Shown: positions 32,829 through 41,992, numbered from the stretch's first letter. The stretch is 64,000 nt of DNA from Streptomyces exfoliatus (GCF_000725545.1 NZ_JNZP01000002.1:124001-188000), one strand, 5' to 3'. Made by a program: numbers and translations. Notes: generated by a model not told the origin, from the letters alone.

Positions 32829-34046
32829 ATGGTCGGTGTCGGTGATCGTCAGGGGTGGCTCCGGTGTCTGCTCGCCGGGGCCGTGTTCGTCGTCGGGATG
32901 ACCGGCACCACGCTGCCGACCCCGCTCTACCCGCTCTACCAGGAGGAGTTCGGCTTCTCCGAGCTGACGGTGACGGTCGTGTACGCCGTGTACGCCTTCG
33001 GGGTCATCGGGGTGCTGCTCCTCGCGGGCGACGCGTCGGACACGGTCGGCAGACGGCCGACGCTGTTGTGGGGCCTCGGGTTCGCGGCGGCGAGCGCCGT
33101 CTGCTTCCTGTGCGCCGACGGCCTCGGCTGGTTGTACGCGGGCCGGCTCCTGTCCGGGTTCTCGGCAGGCCTGTTCACGGGCGCCGCCACCGCGTACGTC
33201 ATGGACCTCGCCCCGCCGGGCGGTGAGTCCCGGGCGACGCTCGTGGCGACGGCCGCCAACATGGGCGGGCTCGGGTGCGGTCCGCTGCTCGCCGGCCTGC
33301 TCGCGGAGTACGCCCCCGAGCCGCTGCTGCTCCCGTTCGCCGTACACCTCGTCCTGACGGTCCTGGCGGCCGTCGTCCTCCTGCGGCTGCCGGAGACCGT
33401 GCGGGAGCGCCGGCCGCTGACCGCCGTACGGCCGCAGCGGCCCGCGCTGCCCGCCCAGGTCCGCCCGGTGTTCGTGCCGGCGGCGCTCGCGTCCTTCGTG
33501 GGCTTCGCCCTGTTCGGGGTGTTCACCTCGGTCAGCCCTGCCTTCCTGGCCCGGTTCCTGCACGTGGACAACCACGCCGTGACCGGACTGGTCGTCGCCC
33601 TGGCCTTCTTCGCGTCGACCGCGGGTCAGCTCGCCGTCGGCAAGGTCGGAGTGGCGCGGTCGCTGCCGCTGGGCTGCGCCGTGCTCTTCGTCGGTCTCGC
33701 CCTCCTGGCGGGGGCGCTCGCGACCGACCTGCTCGTACTGGTCGTGCTGTCCGCCGTGGTCGGCGGAGTGGGGCAGGGGCTCGCGTTCCGCGCGGCGCTG
33801 TCCGCCGTCGCCGGGGCGACACCGGTGGACCGGCGTGCGGCGGTGATCTCGACGCTGTTCGTGGTCGCCTACACGGGGATCTCGGTCCCGGTGATCGGTG
33901 TCGGCCTGCTGAGCGATCCGCTCGGTCTGGAACGGGCGGGCCTGGTGTTCACCGGCGTCATGCTCGCCCTGGTCGCCTCCGCCGGGATCTACCTGCTCCG
34001 GCGGCCGGTGCGGGGCGGGGCCGACAAGGGCCGGGCCCGGGCCTGA
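32829..34046 (+). CDS. MFS transporter, second exporter candidate
   Basis: 405 residues, about twelve spans: LLAGAVFVVGMTGTTLPTPLYPLYQEEFGFSEL at the first span, the A-motif-like GDASDTVGRRPTLLWG, and a C-terminal basic tail (GADKGRARA). ATG 32829 is preceded by a weak ribosome site. It is divergent from the dithiol oxidase and shares its short promoter region with that gene's operator, so induction by the product is plausible. Its substrate cannot be read from sequence; a general drug efflux pump is equally possible. Confidence 0.87.
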   Translation: MVGVGDRQGWLRCLLAGAVFVVGMTGTTLPTPLYPLYQEEFGFSELTVTVVYAVYAFGVIGVLLLAGDASDTVGRRPTLLWGLGFAAASAVCFLCADGLGWLYAGRLLSGFSAGLFTGAATAYVMDLAPPGGESRATLVATAANMGGLGCGPLLAGLLAEYAPEPLLLPFAVHLVLTVLAAVVLLRLPETVRERRPLTAVRPQRPALPAQVRPVFVPAALASFVGFALFGVFTSVSPAFLARFLHVDNHAVTGLVVALAFFASTAGQLAVGKVGVARSLPLGCAVLFVGLALLAGALATDLLVLVVLSAVVGGVGQGLAFRAALSAVAGATPVDRRAAVISTLFVVAYTGISVPVIGVGLLSDPLGLERAGLVFTGVMLALVASAGIYLLRRPVRGGADKGRARA

Positions 34047-34056
34047 GCGGGGCTCC

Positions 34057-34542
34057 CTACGGCCGGGGATCCCGTACGGGGTGCTTGCTCATGATCGAGA
34101 CCCGGTTGAACGCGTTGATGGTGACCGCGACCCAGATCACCGCGGAGATCTGGTCGTCGTCCAGGACCTCGCGGGCGGCTTCGTAGGCCTTCTCCTGGAG
34201 GAGGGCGTTCGCGGGGTGGGTGGTCGCTTCGGCCAGGTCGAGGGCGGCGCGCTCGCGCGCCGTGAAGAGTTCGGTGTCGCGCCAGGCGGCGAGGACGCCC
34301 AGGCGCCGGGTGGTCTCGCCGGCGCGGAGCGCCGCCCTGGTGTGCACGTCGAGGCAGGAGGCGCAGCCGTTGATCTGGGAGACGCGGAGGTTGACGAGTT
34401 CGACGAGGAGGCGGTCGAGGCCCGCCTCGGCAGCGGTGGCGCGGACCGCTTCGGCCGTCTGGACCAGGGCGTGATAGGGCTTGGGACTCTGCTTGTCGAC
34501 GTAGACCCGCCGGGACCCGTGGTCCGCCGCTCGCTCGCTCAC
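34057..34542 (-). CDS. Carboxymuconolactone decarboxylase / AhpD-like protein
   Basis: 161 residues, all-helical AhpD-like fold with the redox motif GCASCLDVH (CxxC plus following His), as in alkylhydroperoxidase D proteins, and IWVAVTINAFNRVSIMSKHPV at the end. GTG 34542 has AAGGAG six bases upstream, preferable to the ATG at 34614 that lacks one. It is divergent from a pirin gene over a short A/T-rich region (34543-34662), a pairing that suggests shared induction by oxidative stress. Not obviously part of the antibiotic cluster. Confidence 0.85.
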   Translation of the reverse strand: MSERAADHGSRRVYVDKQSPKPYHALVQTAEAVRATAAEAGLDRLLVELVNLRVSQINGCASCLDVHTRAALRAGETTRRLGVLAAWRDTELFTARERAALDLAEATTHPANALLQEKAYEAAREVLDDDQISAVIWVAVTINAFNRVSIMSKHPVRDPRP

Positions 34543-34662
34543 CTTGCGCTCCTTCACCGGCCGCCGCCGGGCGGCTCGTTCGCGGCCCGTCCGCGTGACA
34601 GGCGCCGCCCTCATGATGCATGATTGTTGAAGATAAAACTACCTTGTTCGAAGGGGTCGGTC

Positions 34663-35586
34663 ATGAACGGTGCCGGGGTCGAGGTCCTGTCCGCACGGGA
34701 CGTACCACTGGGAGGGCCGCGGGCCATGACCGTGCGGCGCACCCTCCCGCAGCGCGCCCGCACGCTGATCGGGGCGTGGTGCTTCATCGACCACTACGGC
34801 CCCGACGAGGTGGCGACGACCGGCGGGATGGACGTGGCGCCCCACCCGCACATCGGCCTCCAGACCGTGAGCTGGCTGTTCGAAGGTGAGATCGAGCACC
34901 GCGACAGCCTGGGCAGTCACGCGCTCGTACGGCCCGGAGAACTCAACCTCATGACGAGCGGTCACGGCATCAGCCACTCCGAGGTGTCCACCGGCCGGAC
35001 CACGCGCCTGCACGGCGTGCAGCTGTGGGTGGCGCTTCCCGAGGAACACCGCGACACCGGCCGCGACTTCCAGCACCACGCCCCGGGGACCGTCCGCGTC
35101 GACGGAGCCGACATCAGGGTGTTCCTGGGGACACTGGCCGGTGAGACCTCGCCGGTGCGGACCTTCACGCCCCTTCTCGGCGCCGAACTCCTCCTCGACG
35201 CGGGGGCGAGCGTCACCCTGTCCGTGGACCCGGCGTTCGAGCACGGTCTGCTCGTCGACGAGGGCGACGTACGGGTCGAGGGAACACCGCTCAAGCCGGC
35301 CGAACTGGCCTACCTCGGCCCCGGCGGCCACAGCCTGACCCTCACCAACGCGTCGGAACGCCCCGCCCGTACCGTGCTGTTGGGCGGTCCCCCGTTCCAG
35401 GAGGAGATCGTCATGTGGTGGAACTTCATCGGCCGCAGCCACGAGGACGTCGTCGAGGCCCGCGCGGCGTGGGAAGAGGCGTCCGACCGCTTCGGGACCG
35501 TCGACGGCTACCCCGGCGACCGCCTTCCCGCGCCCGCGCTGCCGAACGCCAGGATCACTCCCCGCGTGAACCCCGCGCACCGCTGA
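34663..35586 (+). CDS. Pirin-family bicupin protein
   Basis: 307 residues. The N-terminal cupin has the metal-site pattern PHPHIGLQTVSWLFEGEIEHRDSLG and the pirin signature LNLMTSGHGISHSE; a C-terminal cupin ends with HEDVVEARAAWEEASDRFG. Bacterial pirins bind Fe and some oxidise quercetin or interact with enzymes. AAGGGG precedes ATG 34663. The gene is divergent from the AhpD-like gene and its last 32 bases overlap the convergent phosphoesterase gene. Confidence 0.9.
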   Translation: MNGAGVEVLSARDVPLGGPRAMTVRRTLPQRARTLIGAWCFIDHYGPDEVATTGGMDVAPHPHIGLQTVSWLFEGEIEHRDSLGSHALVRPGELNLMTSGHGISHSEVSTGRTTRLHGVQLWVALPEEHRDTGRDFQHHAPGTVRVDGADIRVFLGTLAGETSPVRTFTPLLGAELLLDAGASVTLSVDPAFEHGLLVDEGDVRVEGTPLKPAELAYLGPGGHSLTLTNASERPARTVLLGGPPFQEEIVMWWNFIGRSHEDVVEARAAWEEASDRFGTVDGYPGDRLPAPALPNARITPRVNPAHR

Positions 35587-36403
35587 GTCCCGGTGTCTGG
35601 GCCGCCCTCTCGGGTGCGAGCAGGGTCGGGTCCCGGTCGGTCCGCGGGTGGGCCAGGGGCAGGTGGTAGAGGGCGAAGGCCCTGCGGATGACGGGCTGGG
35701 CGACATTGCGGACGCGGACGCCGGCGGCCGTCATGCCGTGCTCCGTGCCCAGATGGGCGTGGCCGTGCACGGCGAGGTCGGCGCCGGACTCGTCGATGGC
35801 CTCCGCGAGGAGGTAGCTGCCCAGGAAGGGGTAGATCTCCACCGGTTCCCCGGCCAGCGTGTCGGGCACGGGCGCGAAATGGGTGAGGGCGATCCGGGCC
35901 CCGCAGCCGTCGGCGGACAGCTCGGTCAGGGCCCGGCGCAGTCCGTCGGCGCCCCGGCGCGTGGTGCGCACGAACTCCTTCATCTCGCGTTCGCCGAACT
36001 CCCCGGCGCTGCGGCCCGCGAACCCGCCGCAGAACCCCTTCGTCCCCGCGATGCCCACCTTCTCGCCCGCCACCGGCAGGACCACGCTGTCACCCTCAAG
36101 GACGGTGACCCCGGCGTCGGTGAGGACGCGGGCGACGTCCGTCTCCCGCTCGGAGTGGTAGTCGTGGTTGCCGAGCACGGCGACCACGGGGACGCCCAGG
36201 TCGCGTACCTCGTCCGCGACGACCTCCGCCTCCTCGACCGTGCCGTGGCGGGTGAGGTCGCCGGCGAGGAGGAGGACGTCCGCGCTCTCGTGCAGGGTCT
36301 CGAAGGAGGGACGCAGCAGACCCCGGCAGTCCGGGCCCAGATGGATGTCACCCACCGCGGCCACCCGGGCCACGGCTCCGTTCTGCCGTCCGGCGGAGGT
36401 CAC
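35555..36403 (-). CDS. Calcineurin-type metallophosphoesterase
   Basis: 282 residues with every motif of the family: GDIH near residue 18, AGDLTRHG, GNHDYHSE, and the paired HGHAHLGTEHG near the end. The C-terminal ~30 residues are disordered-looking (ERAAQTPGLSGARG). GTG 36403 overlaps the stop of the small BON-domain gene, so the two are cotranscribed. Substrate unknown; the family hydrolyses cyclic nucleotides, phosphoproteins or nucleotides. Confidence 0.9.
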   Translation of the reverse strand: MTSAGRQNGAVARVAAVGDIHLGPDCRGLLRPSFETLHESADVLLLAGDLTRHGTVEEAEVVADEVRDLGVPVVAVLGNHDYHSERETDVARVLTDAGVTVLEGDSVVLPVAGEKVGIAGTKGFCGGFAGRSAGEFGEREMKEFVRTTRRGADGLRRALTELSADGCGARIALTHFAPVPDTLAGEPVEIYPFLGSYLLAEAIDESGADLAVHGHAHLGTEHGMTAAGVRVRNVAQPVIRRAFALYHLPLAHPRTDRDPTLLAPERAAQTPGLSGARGSRGE

Positions 36404-36651
36404 AGCAGCTCCTCGGGCCGGTCCGGGGGATCCGCGCAGACGACCTGGAGGTCGGCGCGGACCGGGAAGTCGACCAGCTCCGCCTCGGCGATCCGGAGGA
36501 TCTCGTCCCGGCGGTCGGCCGTCGGGACGGTGCCGGTCAGGAGGACGACCGCGCCGCGCACCTCGATCCGCACCCCGAGCTCGGCCACCTCCTCGCGCGC
36601 GAGCCGGTCCCGCAGCCGGGCGATCCGGTACTCGCTCTCTCCGCTGTTCAT
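36400..36651 (-). CDS. Small BON-domain protein
   Basis: 83 residues, a single BON-like alpha/beta domain: AELGVRIEVRGAVVLLTGTVPTADRRDEILRIAEAEL followed by DLQVVCADPPD. It lacks a signal peptide or membrane span, so it is cytoplasmic, unlike the periplasmic OsmY type. It starts at ATG 36651 and its stop overlaps the phosphoesterase start. Function unknown; the domain is usually implicated in membrane or small-molecule binding. Confidence 0.8.
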   Translation of the reverse strand: MNSGESEYRIARLRDRLAREEVAELGVRIEVRGAVVLLTGTVPTADRRDEILRIAEAELVDFPVRADLQVVCADPPDRPEELL

Positions 36652-36779
36652 CGCGTGCCTCCGTCCTGTGCCGCCGTGCGTACCGCAGCGCCGAGCCGTG
36701 CCGTGCGGCGCCGTCGACCTGTCCCACCGCAGCGGCGGCTACCCGCGCGGCGCGAAAAGATCCGTCCGCCCGGCGGCGA

Positions 36780-38189
36780 TCAGCTCTCCAGCGGGCTGGT
36801 CGCCGGGCCTTGGAGCACCGAGCCGTCGGCCGCGAAGCGCGAGCCGTGGCAGGGGCACTCCCACGTCTGCTCGGCGTCGTTGAAGCCCAGCTCGCAGCCC
36901 ATGTGCGTGCAGCGCCGGCCGGTCCGCAGACCGGCCACGAAGTGGCGCGCCACGCCGGCCTGGTGCCCGGCGACCCCCGGGACCTCGCGGGCGGGCAGCC
37001 TCCGGCGCGGGTCGACGAGTTCCGTCCAGGCCGGGCGCGGCGCGCCGGTCAGATGCGCGGTGAGCAACCGGGCCGCGGCGACGCCGTTGCTGAGACCCCA
37101 GCCGCCGAAGCCGGTGGCCACGTAGACGTGCTCGGTGTCGGGGTGCTCGTGGCCGATGCAGGGGAGCCCGTCGGAGGTGTGGACGTCCTGCGCCGCCCAG
37201 CGCTGGACGGCCGGCGCCTCGGCGAAGCCCGGAAGGTGGTCGCGCGCCCATGCCTCCAGGCGCTCGTACCGCTCGCGTACGCCGCCGCTCCCCGGCTCGA
37301 ACGCCTCGCCCGCGACGATCAGCAGCCGCCGGTCCCCGTCGAGTGGGGCGCTGCGCACGGACCGGGTGCCCTGCTCGGGCGTCAGGTACATGCCGTACGG
37401 GATGTGGCGCTCCTCGACGGGGGCGGCGACGACCAGCTCGCGGCGGAGCGAGAGCCGCATCAGGAGGGTGGTGTGACAGCGGAGCGGGAAGTGGGTGGCG
37501 AGGACGACGTCAGCGGCGTGGACGGTGTGCCCGCCCTCCACCGTGAGCCGGCAGTCCGTGCCCTCGTGCAGCTCGGTGACGCGGGTGCCCTCGTGGACGC
37601 GGCCGCCGTGCGCGACGAGGTCGTCCACGACGCCCAGCAGGAACCGGCGCGGATGGAACTGCAGTTGGTCCTCCACCCGGACGGCCGCGGCGACGGGGTA
37701 GGGAAGCCCCGTGTCGGTCACGGCGGTGGCCGGCAGGCCGGCCGCCGCGGCGGCCGCCGCCTCCGCCCGCACCTTGGCCGCCCCCTCCTCGTCGAGCGCG
37801 TACGTGTAGGCGGGCCGGTGTTCGATCTCCGCGTCGACGCCCAGCTCCGCGCAGAGCCGCGTCACGTCGCCGAGGGCGCTCTGCTGGGCGTCGGCGTACA
37901 GGGTCGCCGCCCCGGCGCCCTGGCGGTGGCGGAGGCGTTCGTAGCACAGGCCGTGCAGGGACGTCAGCTTGCCGGTGGTGTGTCCGGTGACCCCGGCGGC
38001 GATCCGGCCGGCTTCGAGCACCGTCACCTCGCGGCCGGCGCGGGCCAGCTCGCGCGCGGTGCAGAGCCCGGCGATCCCGGCGCCCACCACGACGACGTCG
38101 GCGCGCAGGTCGCGGTCCAGCGGCGGGTACGCGCTGCCGGGTGGTGCGGACTCCATCCAGTACGAGCTGTACGAGCTGTCCGGGCGCAT
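36780..38189 (-). CDS. FAD-dependent oxidoreductase with C-terminal Rieske domain
   Basis: 469 residues. A DAO-type FAD fold (ADVVVVGAGIAGLCTARELARAGREVTVLEAG, then GVTGHTTGKLTSLHG) is fused at about 395-469 to a Rieske 2Fe-2S domain with CTHMGC and CPCHGSRF. GGAG precedes ATG 38189. Such single-chain proteins are widespread in actinobacteria near stress genes. The reaction is not known to me; electron flow from an amine-like substrate to the cluster is the likely scheme. Confidence 0.92.
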   Translation of the reverse strand: MRPDSSYSSYWMESAPPGSAYPPLDRDLRADVVVVGAGIAGLCTARELARAGREVTVLEAGRIAAGVTGHTTGKLTSLHGLCYERLRHRQGAGAATLYADAQQSALGDVTRLCAELGVDAEIEHRPAYTYALDEEGAAKVRAEAAAAAAAGLPATAVTDTGLPYPVAAAVRVEDQLQFHPRRFLLGVVDDLVAHGGRVHEGTRVTELHEGTDCRLTVEGGHTVHAADVVLATHFPLRCHTTLLMRLSLRRELVVAAPVEERHIPYGMYLTPEQGTRSVRSAPLDGDRRLLIVAGEAFEPGSGGVRERYERLEAWARDHLPGFAEAPAVQRWAAQDVHTSDGLPCIGHEHPDTEHVYVATGFGGWGLSNGVAAARLLTAHLTGAPRPAWTELVDPRRRLPAREVPGVAGHQAGVARHFVAGLRTGRRCTHMGCELGFNDAEQTWECPCHGSRFAADGSVLQGPATSPLES

Positions 38190-38277
38190 GATCGCTCCTC
38201 TCGGCGGTCAGGTGCTCCGGCGACTACCCGGAGGCGCCGCTTCCCATCCGCCCGCGTCCGGTGGTTCCCGCACTCCC

Positions 38278-38949
38278 CTATTCCCCGGGACCTGTCGAGA
38301 ACGGGCCGGTGTCCAGTCCGTCGAGGAGACCGGCCACGTCGTCGTACACGGCTTCGGCGCCCGCCTCCGTCAGGTCCGCTTCGGGGATTCCTCCGCAGAG
38401 CAGGCCGACGGTGGCGAGGCCGGCGCGGCGCGCGGCCTTCATGTCCCAGACGCTGTCGCCGACGAAGACGGCCCGGTCCGGGGCGACGTCCACCAGGGAG
38501 AGCGCGTGCTCGATCGGGTCCGGGGCGGGCTTGCCCTCCTCGACGTCGTCGGACGTGGCGGTGGCCGTGATCGCGTCGTCGGCGTCCACGGCGGCGCGCA
38601 GCGCCTCCAGCTCCCGTTCCTTCGCCGAGGTCACCAGGACGACCTTCCAGCCGCGCCGCGCGAGGGCCCGCAGCAGGTCAGCCGCGCCGTCGAAGGCCTG
38701 GAGCCGTTCGAACCAGGTGCCGTACAGGGCGTCGTGGGCGCCGCTGAGGCGGTCGTCCCCCGACCGGTCACGGTCGGATCCGAGCAGGTGCTCCAGGAGG
38801 TCCTCGCCCGGCAGGCCGATCGCGTGGTGCACGGCGCGGGTGGGCACGGTGTGCCCGCCTTGGCGCAGGGCCTCCCACCAGGCGACGACGTGCAGCGGGT
38901 TGGAGTCGACCAGGGTTCCGTCGACGTCGAAGAGCGCGGCGCGGTCCAT
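38278..38949 (-). CDS. HAD-superfamily phosphatase
   Basis: 223 residues with HAD motifs in order: FDVDGTLVDSN at the N-terminus (nucleophile and acid Asp), VVLVTSAKE (motif II), EEGKPAPDPIEHAL (Lys, motif III) and VFVGDSVWDMKAARRAG (motif IV). The cap inserted after motif I places it with beta-phosphoglucomutase/phosphoglycolate-phosphatase-like enzymes. Same direction as the Rieske oxidoreductase, 88 bases downstream; substrate unknown. Confidence 0.9.
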   Translation of the reverse strand: MDRAALFDVDGTLVDSNPLHVVAWWEALRQGGHTVPTRAVHHAIGLPGEDLLEHLLGSDRDRSGDDRLSGAHDALYGTWFERLQAFDGAADLLRALARRGWKVVLVTSAKERELEALRAAVDADDAITATATSDDVEEGKPAPDPIEHALSLVDVAPDRAVFVGDSVWDMKAARRAGLATVGLLCGGIPEADLTEAGAEAVYDDVAGLLDGLDTGPFSTGPGE

Positions 38950-39156
38950 GTTCCGGGGCTCCCCTCCGGGATGCGGGTCGGTGGTCCGGCGGATCCCGCC
39001 GCCGGTCAGTGGATCTCTCTCGTGACGCCTCTACCCGCTTCGGCGCCGGACAAGGGCGGCAGTCGGGCGTCGCCACCGGTTCGGGGCACGGCACCGGGAG
39101 CCCGGCATGTCGGAGCGGGTCACGGGTAGACGCGCGCCGACAGTGAGGGGTGTGAG

Positions 39157-39879
39157 ATGAAGAGCCTGACGACGGATGTCGGGGAACGGGCGGCGGCGAA
39201 GGACCGGAGGACGGGCGGCCCGTGCGTCCCCCGGGTGTACCGCCTGCCCGGGGTGTACGCGCCCCAGACGGACACCGGCCTGCTGGCGGACACCGTACGG
39301 CGCGAGGAGCTTCCGCCGGGGGCACGCTCGCTCGACCTGTGCACCGGCACCGGTGTCCTGGCGGTCGTCGCCGCCCGGCGCGGTGCGCGGGCCACCGCCG
39401 TCGACATCTCGCGTACGGCGACCACCGCCGCGCGGTTCAACGCCCTGGTGCACCGCTGCCGGATCCGGGTGCTGCGCGGCGACCTGGACGCGCCGGTGCC
39501 GGACGAGCGCTTCGACCTGGTCACGGTCAACCCGCCGTACGTGCCGAGCGAGGACGAGGCGGCGCCTGTCCGTGGCGCGCGCAGGAGCTGGGACGCCGGA
39601 ACCGACGGCCGGCTGCTGCTCGACCGGGTCTGTGCCCGCGCTCCCCGGCTGCTGACGTCCTCCGGCGTCCTGCTGCTCGTCCAGTCGTCGCTCGCGGGTG
39701 TCGACGCCACCCTGGAGGCCCTCGGGCGACGCGGCCTCACGGCCCGGGTGGTGGAGCGGCGTACCCAGGCGTTCGGGCCTGTGATGTCCGCGCGAGCGGG
39801 CTGGTTCGCGGCCCGGGGGCTGACCGCTCCCGGCACGCGCGTGGAGGAGCTCGTGGTCATCCGCGCGTTCCGGCCGTGA
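39157..39879 (+). CDS. HemK/PrmC-like methyltransferase
   Basis: 240 residues. Motif I SLDLCTGTGVLAVVAARRGARATAVDIS and the catalytic NPPYVPSEDE are typical of N5-glutamine/N6-adenine-type methyltransferases. The N-terminus (VYRLPGVYAPQTDTGLLADTV) resembles the putative MTs found in CDGSH/heme-oxygenase-like gene sets. GAGGGG precedes ATG. It is followed 65 bases later by the CDGSH gene in the same direction. Confidence 0.87.
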   Translation: MKSLTTDVGERAAAKDRRTGGPCVPRVYRLPGVYAPQTDTGLLADTVRREELPPGARSLDLCTGTGVLAVVAARRGARATAVDISRTATTAARFNALVHRCRIRVLRGDLDAPVPDERFDLVTVNPPYVPSEDEAAPVRGARRSWDAGTDGRLLLDRVCARAPRLLTSSGVLLLVQSSLAGVDATLEALGRRGLTARVVERRTQAFGPVMSARAGWFAARGLTAPGTRVEELVVIRAFRP

Positions 39880-39944
39880 TTGGGAAGCGTTGCTCCGGGC
39901 AGTCGCGCGATGTCAGAGCAGTCGTCTCCGATCGGTGGTGTGTC

Positions 39945-40376
39945 ATGTCTGCTTCTCCGGGCGGGAACGCCCCGCACGCGAGGACACGGGTCGCCGCTCC
40001 TCCGGAGCCGCGGGGCGCGGGCCGGGACACCGGCACGAGCCGGGAAGGCACCAGGTCCCGCACGTCAGCCCCTCGGGTGCAGCCCCTCCTCGAAGGGCCG
40101 CTGCTCATGGAGGGACCCGCGGACATCGTCATGCCCGACGGGTCGGTGGTCCACTGCGAGCGTCCCGTGATAGCCCTGTGCACCTGCCGCCGGAGCCTGC
40201 GGGCACCGTTCTGCGACACGAGCCACCGTCCCCGTCTCCGGCGCGCGCCCAGCTCCGGCGCGCCACGGCGACGGGTGGGCGCGCCCGACGACACGGCCGA
40301 TGAGCCGCCGGACGAGGCGGCCGAGGAGGAGAACGCGATGGCGGACGGCACGACCGAGGAGGCCCGGGCATCATGA
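39945..40376 (+). CDS. CDGSH-type iron-sulfur protein
   Basis: 143 residues. The single cluster-binding motif lies near residues 86-100: C-T-C-R-R-S-L-R-A-P-F-C-D-T-S-H, matching CxCx2Sx3PxCD(G)SH with all four ligands (three Cys, one His) kept but Thr in place of the Gly. Preceding sequence GPLLMEGPADIVMPDGSVV is typical. Long disordered flanks surround the domain. Its stop overlaps the next gene's start (ATGA), so it is made together with the heme-oxygenase-like protein, probably as its electron donor or partner. Confidence 0.87.
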   Translation: MSASPGGNAPHARTRVAAPPEPRGAGRDTGTSREGTRSRTSAPRVQPLLEGPLLMEGPADIVMPDGSVVHCERPVIALCTCRRSLRAPFCDTSHRPRLRRAPSSGAPRRRVGAPDDTADEPPDEAAEEENAMADGTTEEARAS

Positions 40377-41404
40377 GCGTCCTGCACTCCCTCACGAGGA
40401 CCACGGCCCCTCCCCTGCCCGAGGCACGCGGGGACGTCTCGCACGCCGTACGGAGGCGTCTGCTCGGCGGCGGCGCGGGAGAGCTGCCCCGGGAGGCGGA
40501 GATCGCGCGCTGCTCCCCGTACGGCGAGGATCTGCAGCTGGCCCTCCACCTCTGTTACGCGCCGCACTACCAGGGCTTCGAGGGGGTTCCCGACAGTCTC
40601 GAATGGGACGCGGGGCTGCTCGGGGTGCGGGCCCTTCTGGAGCACCGGTTCGAGAGCGCGCTGCGGCACGACTGCCGCGACCGGCCGGACGTGGACGAGG
40701 CCCTCGCCGCCCTCCTCACCGAGCCGGCCGGAGGCACCGGCGTCACCCGGTTCCTGCTCTCCGACGGGGAGATGTGGCAGCTGCGCGAGCACGCGGCGCT
40801 GCGGTCGGTGTCGCAGCTGCGGGAGGCCGACCCGTACCAGTGGGTGGTGCCCCGGCTGCGCGGGCGGGCCAAGGCCGCGATGGTGGCGATCTCCTACGAC
40901 GAGTACGGCTGCGGGCGGCCCGAGCGCATGCACTCCCAGCTCTACGCGGACCTGATGGCCGATCTGGATCTCGACCCGTCCTACGGGCGTTTCGTGGACG
41001 TGGCCGGAGCCGAGACCCTCGCCGTCTCGAACCTGATGTCGCTGTTCGGACTGCACCGGAGGCTGCGCGGGGCGCTCGTGGGGCACGTCGCCGTCGTGGA
41101 GATCACCTCGTCGCCCGCCTCTTCCCGGCTCTCCGCCGCGCTGCGCAAGTCCGGGGCGGGGCCTGCCGCGGAGCGGTACTACGACGAGCACGTGGAGGCG
41201 GACGCCGTCCACGAGCAGGTGGTACGCCGGGACGTCGTGAGCGGTCTCCTGGAGGACGAGCCGGACCTCGCGCCCGACGTCTCCTTCGGCATCGCCGCGA
41301 CCTGCCTCCTCGACGACCGCTTCGGCGGCCACCTGCTGGACGCCTGGTCGAAGGGCGAGAGCGCGCTGCGGACTCCCTCCGACGGGGACGGCTCCCTGCG
41401 GTAA
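40373..41404 (+). CDS. Heme-oxygenase-like diiron (HDO-type) redox protein
   Basis: 343 residues of the iron-containing redox enzyme family. The helical core has likely metal ligands in HYQGFEGVPDSLEWDAGL, ISYDEYGCGRPERMHSQLYADLM (acid plus His) and HVEADAVHEQVV (His and acids). The overlap with the CDGSH gene indicates a functional pair. HDO-type enzymes activate oxygen for hydroxylation or cleavage, but this housekeeping-like subgroup has no reaction that I can name. Confidence 0.85.
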   Translation: MSVLHSLTRTTAPPLPEARGDVSHAVRRRLLGGGAGELPREAEIARCSPYGEDLQLALHLCYAPHYQGFEGVPDSLEWDAGLLGVRALLEHRFESALRHDCRDRPDVDEALAALLTEPAGGTGVTRFLLSDGEMWQLREHAALRSVSQLREADPYQWVVPRLRGRAKAAMVAISYDEYGCGRPERMHSQLYADLMADLDLDPSYGRFVDVAGAETLAVSNLMSLFGLHRRLRGALVGHVAVVEITSSPASSRLSAALRKSGAGPAAERYYDEHVEADAVHEQVVRRDVVSGLLEDEPDLAPDVSFGIAATCLLDDRFGGHLLDAWSKGESALRTPSDGDGSLR

Positions 41405-41512
41405 CCCCGTGCCCGGTCCACCGCCGGCCCGCCCGACCACCGGGAAGACCGGGTTCCGTACCAGAATGGGGTGGTACGGACGGGGGTCCGGGCCCGAGGA
41501 GGACGACGGACC

Positions 41513-41992
41513 ATGGCGGTGGACGAGCTCGACACCAGGATCCTGCGGCTGCTCATCGAGCAGCCCCGGACGAGCGTGCGGGAGTACGCGCGGATCCTGG
41601 GGGTGGCGCGGGGCACCGTGCAGGCCAGGATCGACCGCCTGGAGCGGGACGGGGTGATCACCGCGACCGGCCCCGTGCTCTCCCCCGCCGCCCTGGGGCA
41701 TCCGGTGCTCGCGTTCGTGCACGTCGAGGTGACGCAGGGGCGTCTGAACGAGGTCGGTGACGCGCTCGCGGCCGTGCCGGAGATCGTGGAGGCCTTCTCC
41801 ATCACCGGCGGCGGCGATCTGCTGACCCGGGTGGTGGCCCGTGACGCCGGGCACCTGGAGGACGTCATCCAACGGCTGATCCAGCTGCCCGGGGTCGTCC
41901 GCACCCGTACCGAGATCGCGCTGCGGGAACGCGTGGCGCACCGGCTGCTGCCGCTGGTCGAGGCGGTGGGACGGCGCCGGGGCCCCGCGTGA
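41513..41992 (+). CDS. Lrp/AsnC-family regulator
   Basis: 159 residues: N-terminal helix-turn-helix (LDTRILRLLIEQPRTSVREYARILGVARGTVQARIDRLERDGVI) and a C-terminal RAM ligand domain (AFVHVEVTQGRLNEVGDALAAVPEIVEAFSITGGGDLL). GAGGAGG precedes ATG 41513. It is likely self-regulating and responsive to an amino acid; no target is evident among the neighbours. Confidence 0.9.
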   Translation: MAVDELDTRILRLLIEQPRTSVREYARILGVARGTVQARIDRLERDGVITATGPVLSPAALGHPVLAFVHVEVTQGRLNEVGDALAAVPEIVEAFSITGGGDLLTRVVARDAGHLEDVIQRLIQLPGVVRTRTEIALRERVAHRLLPLVEAVGRRRGPA

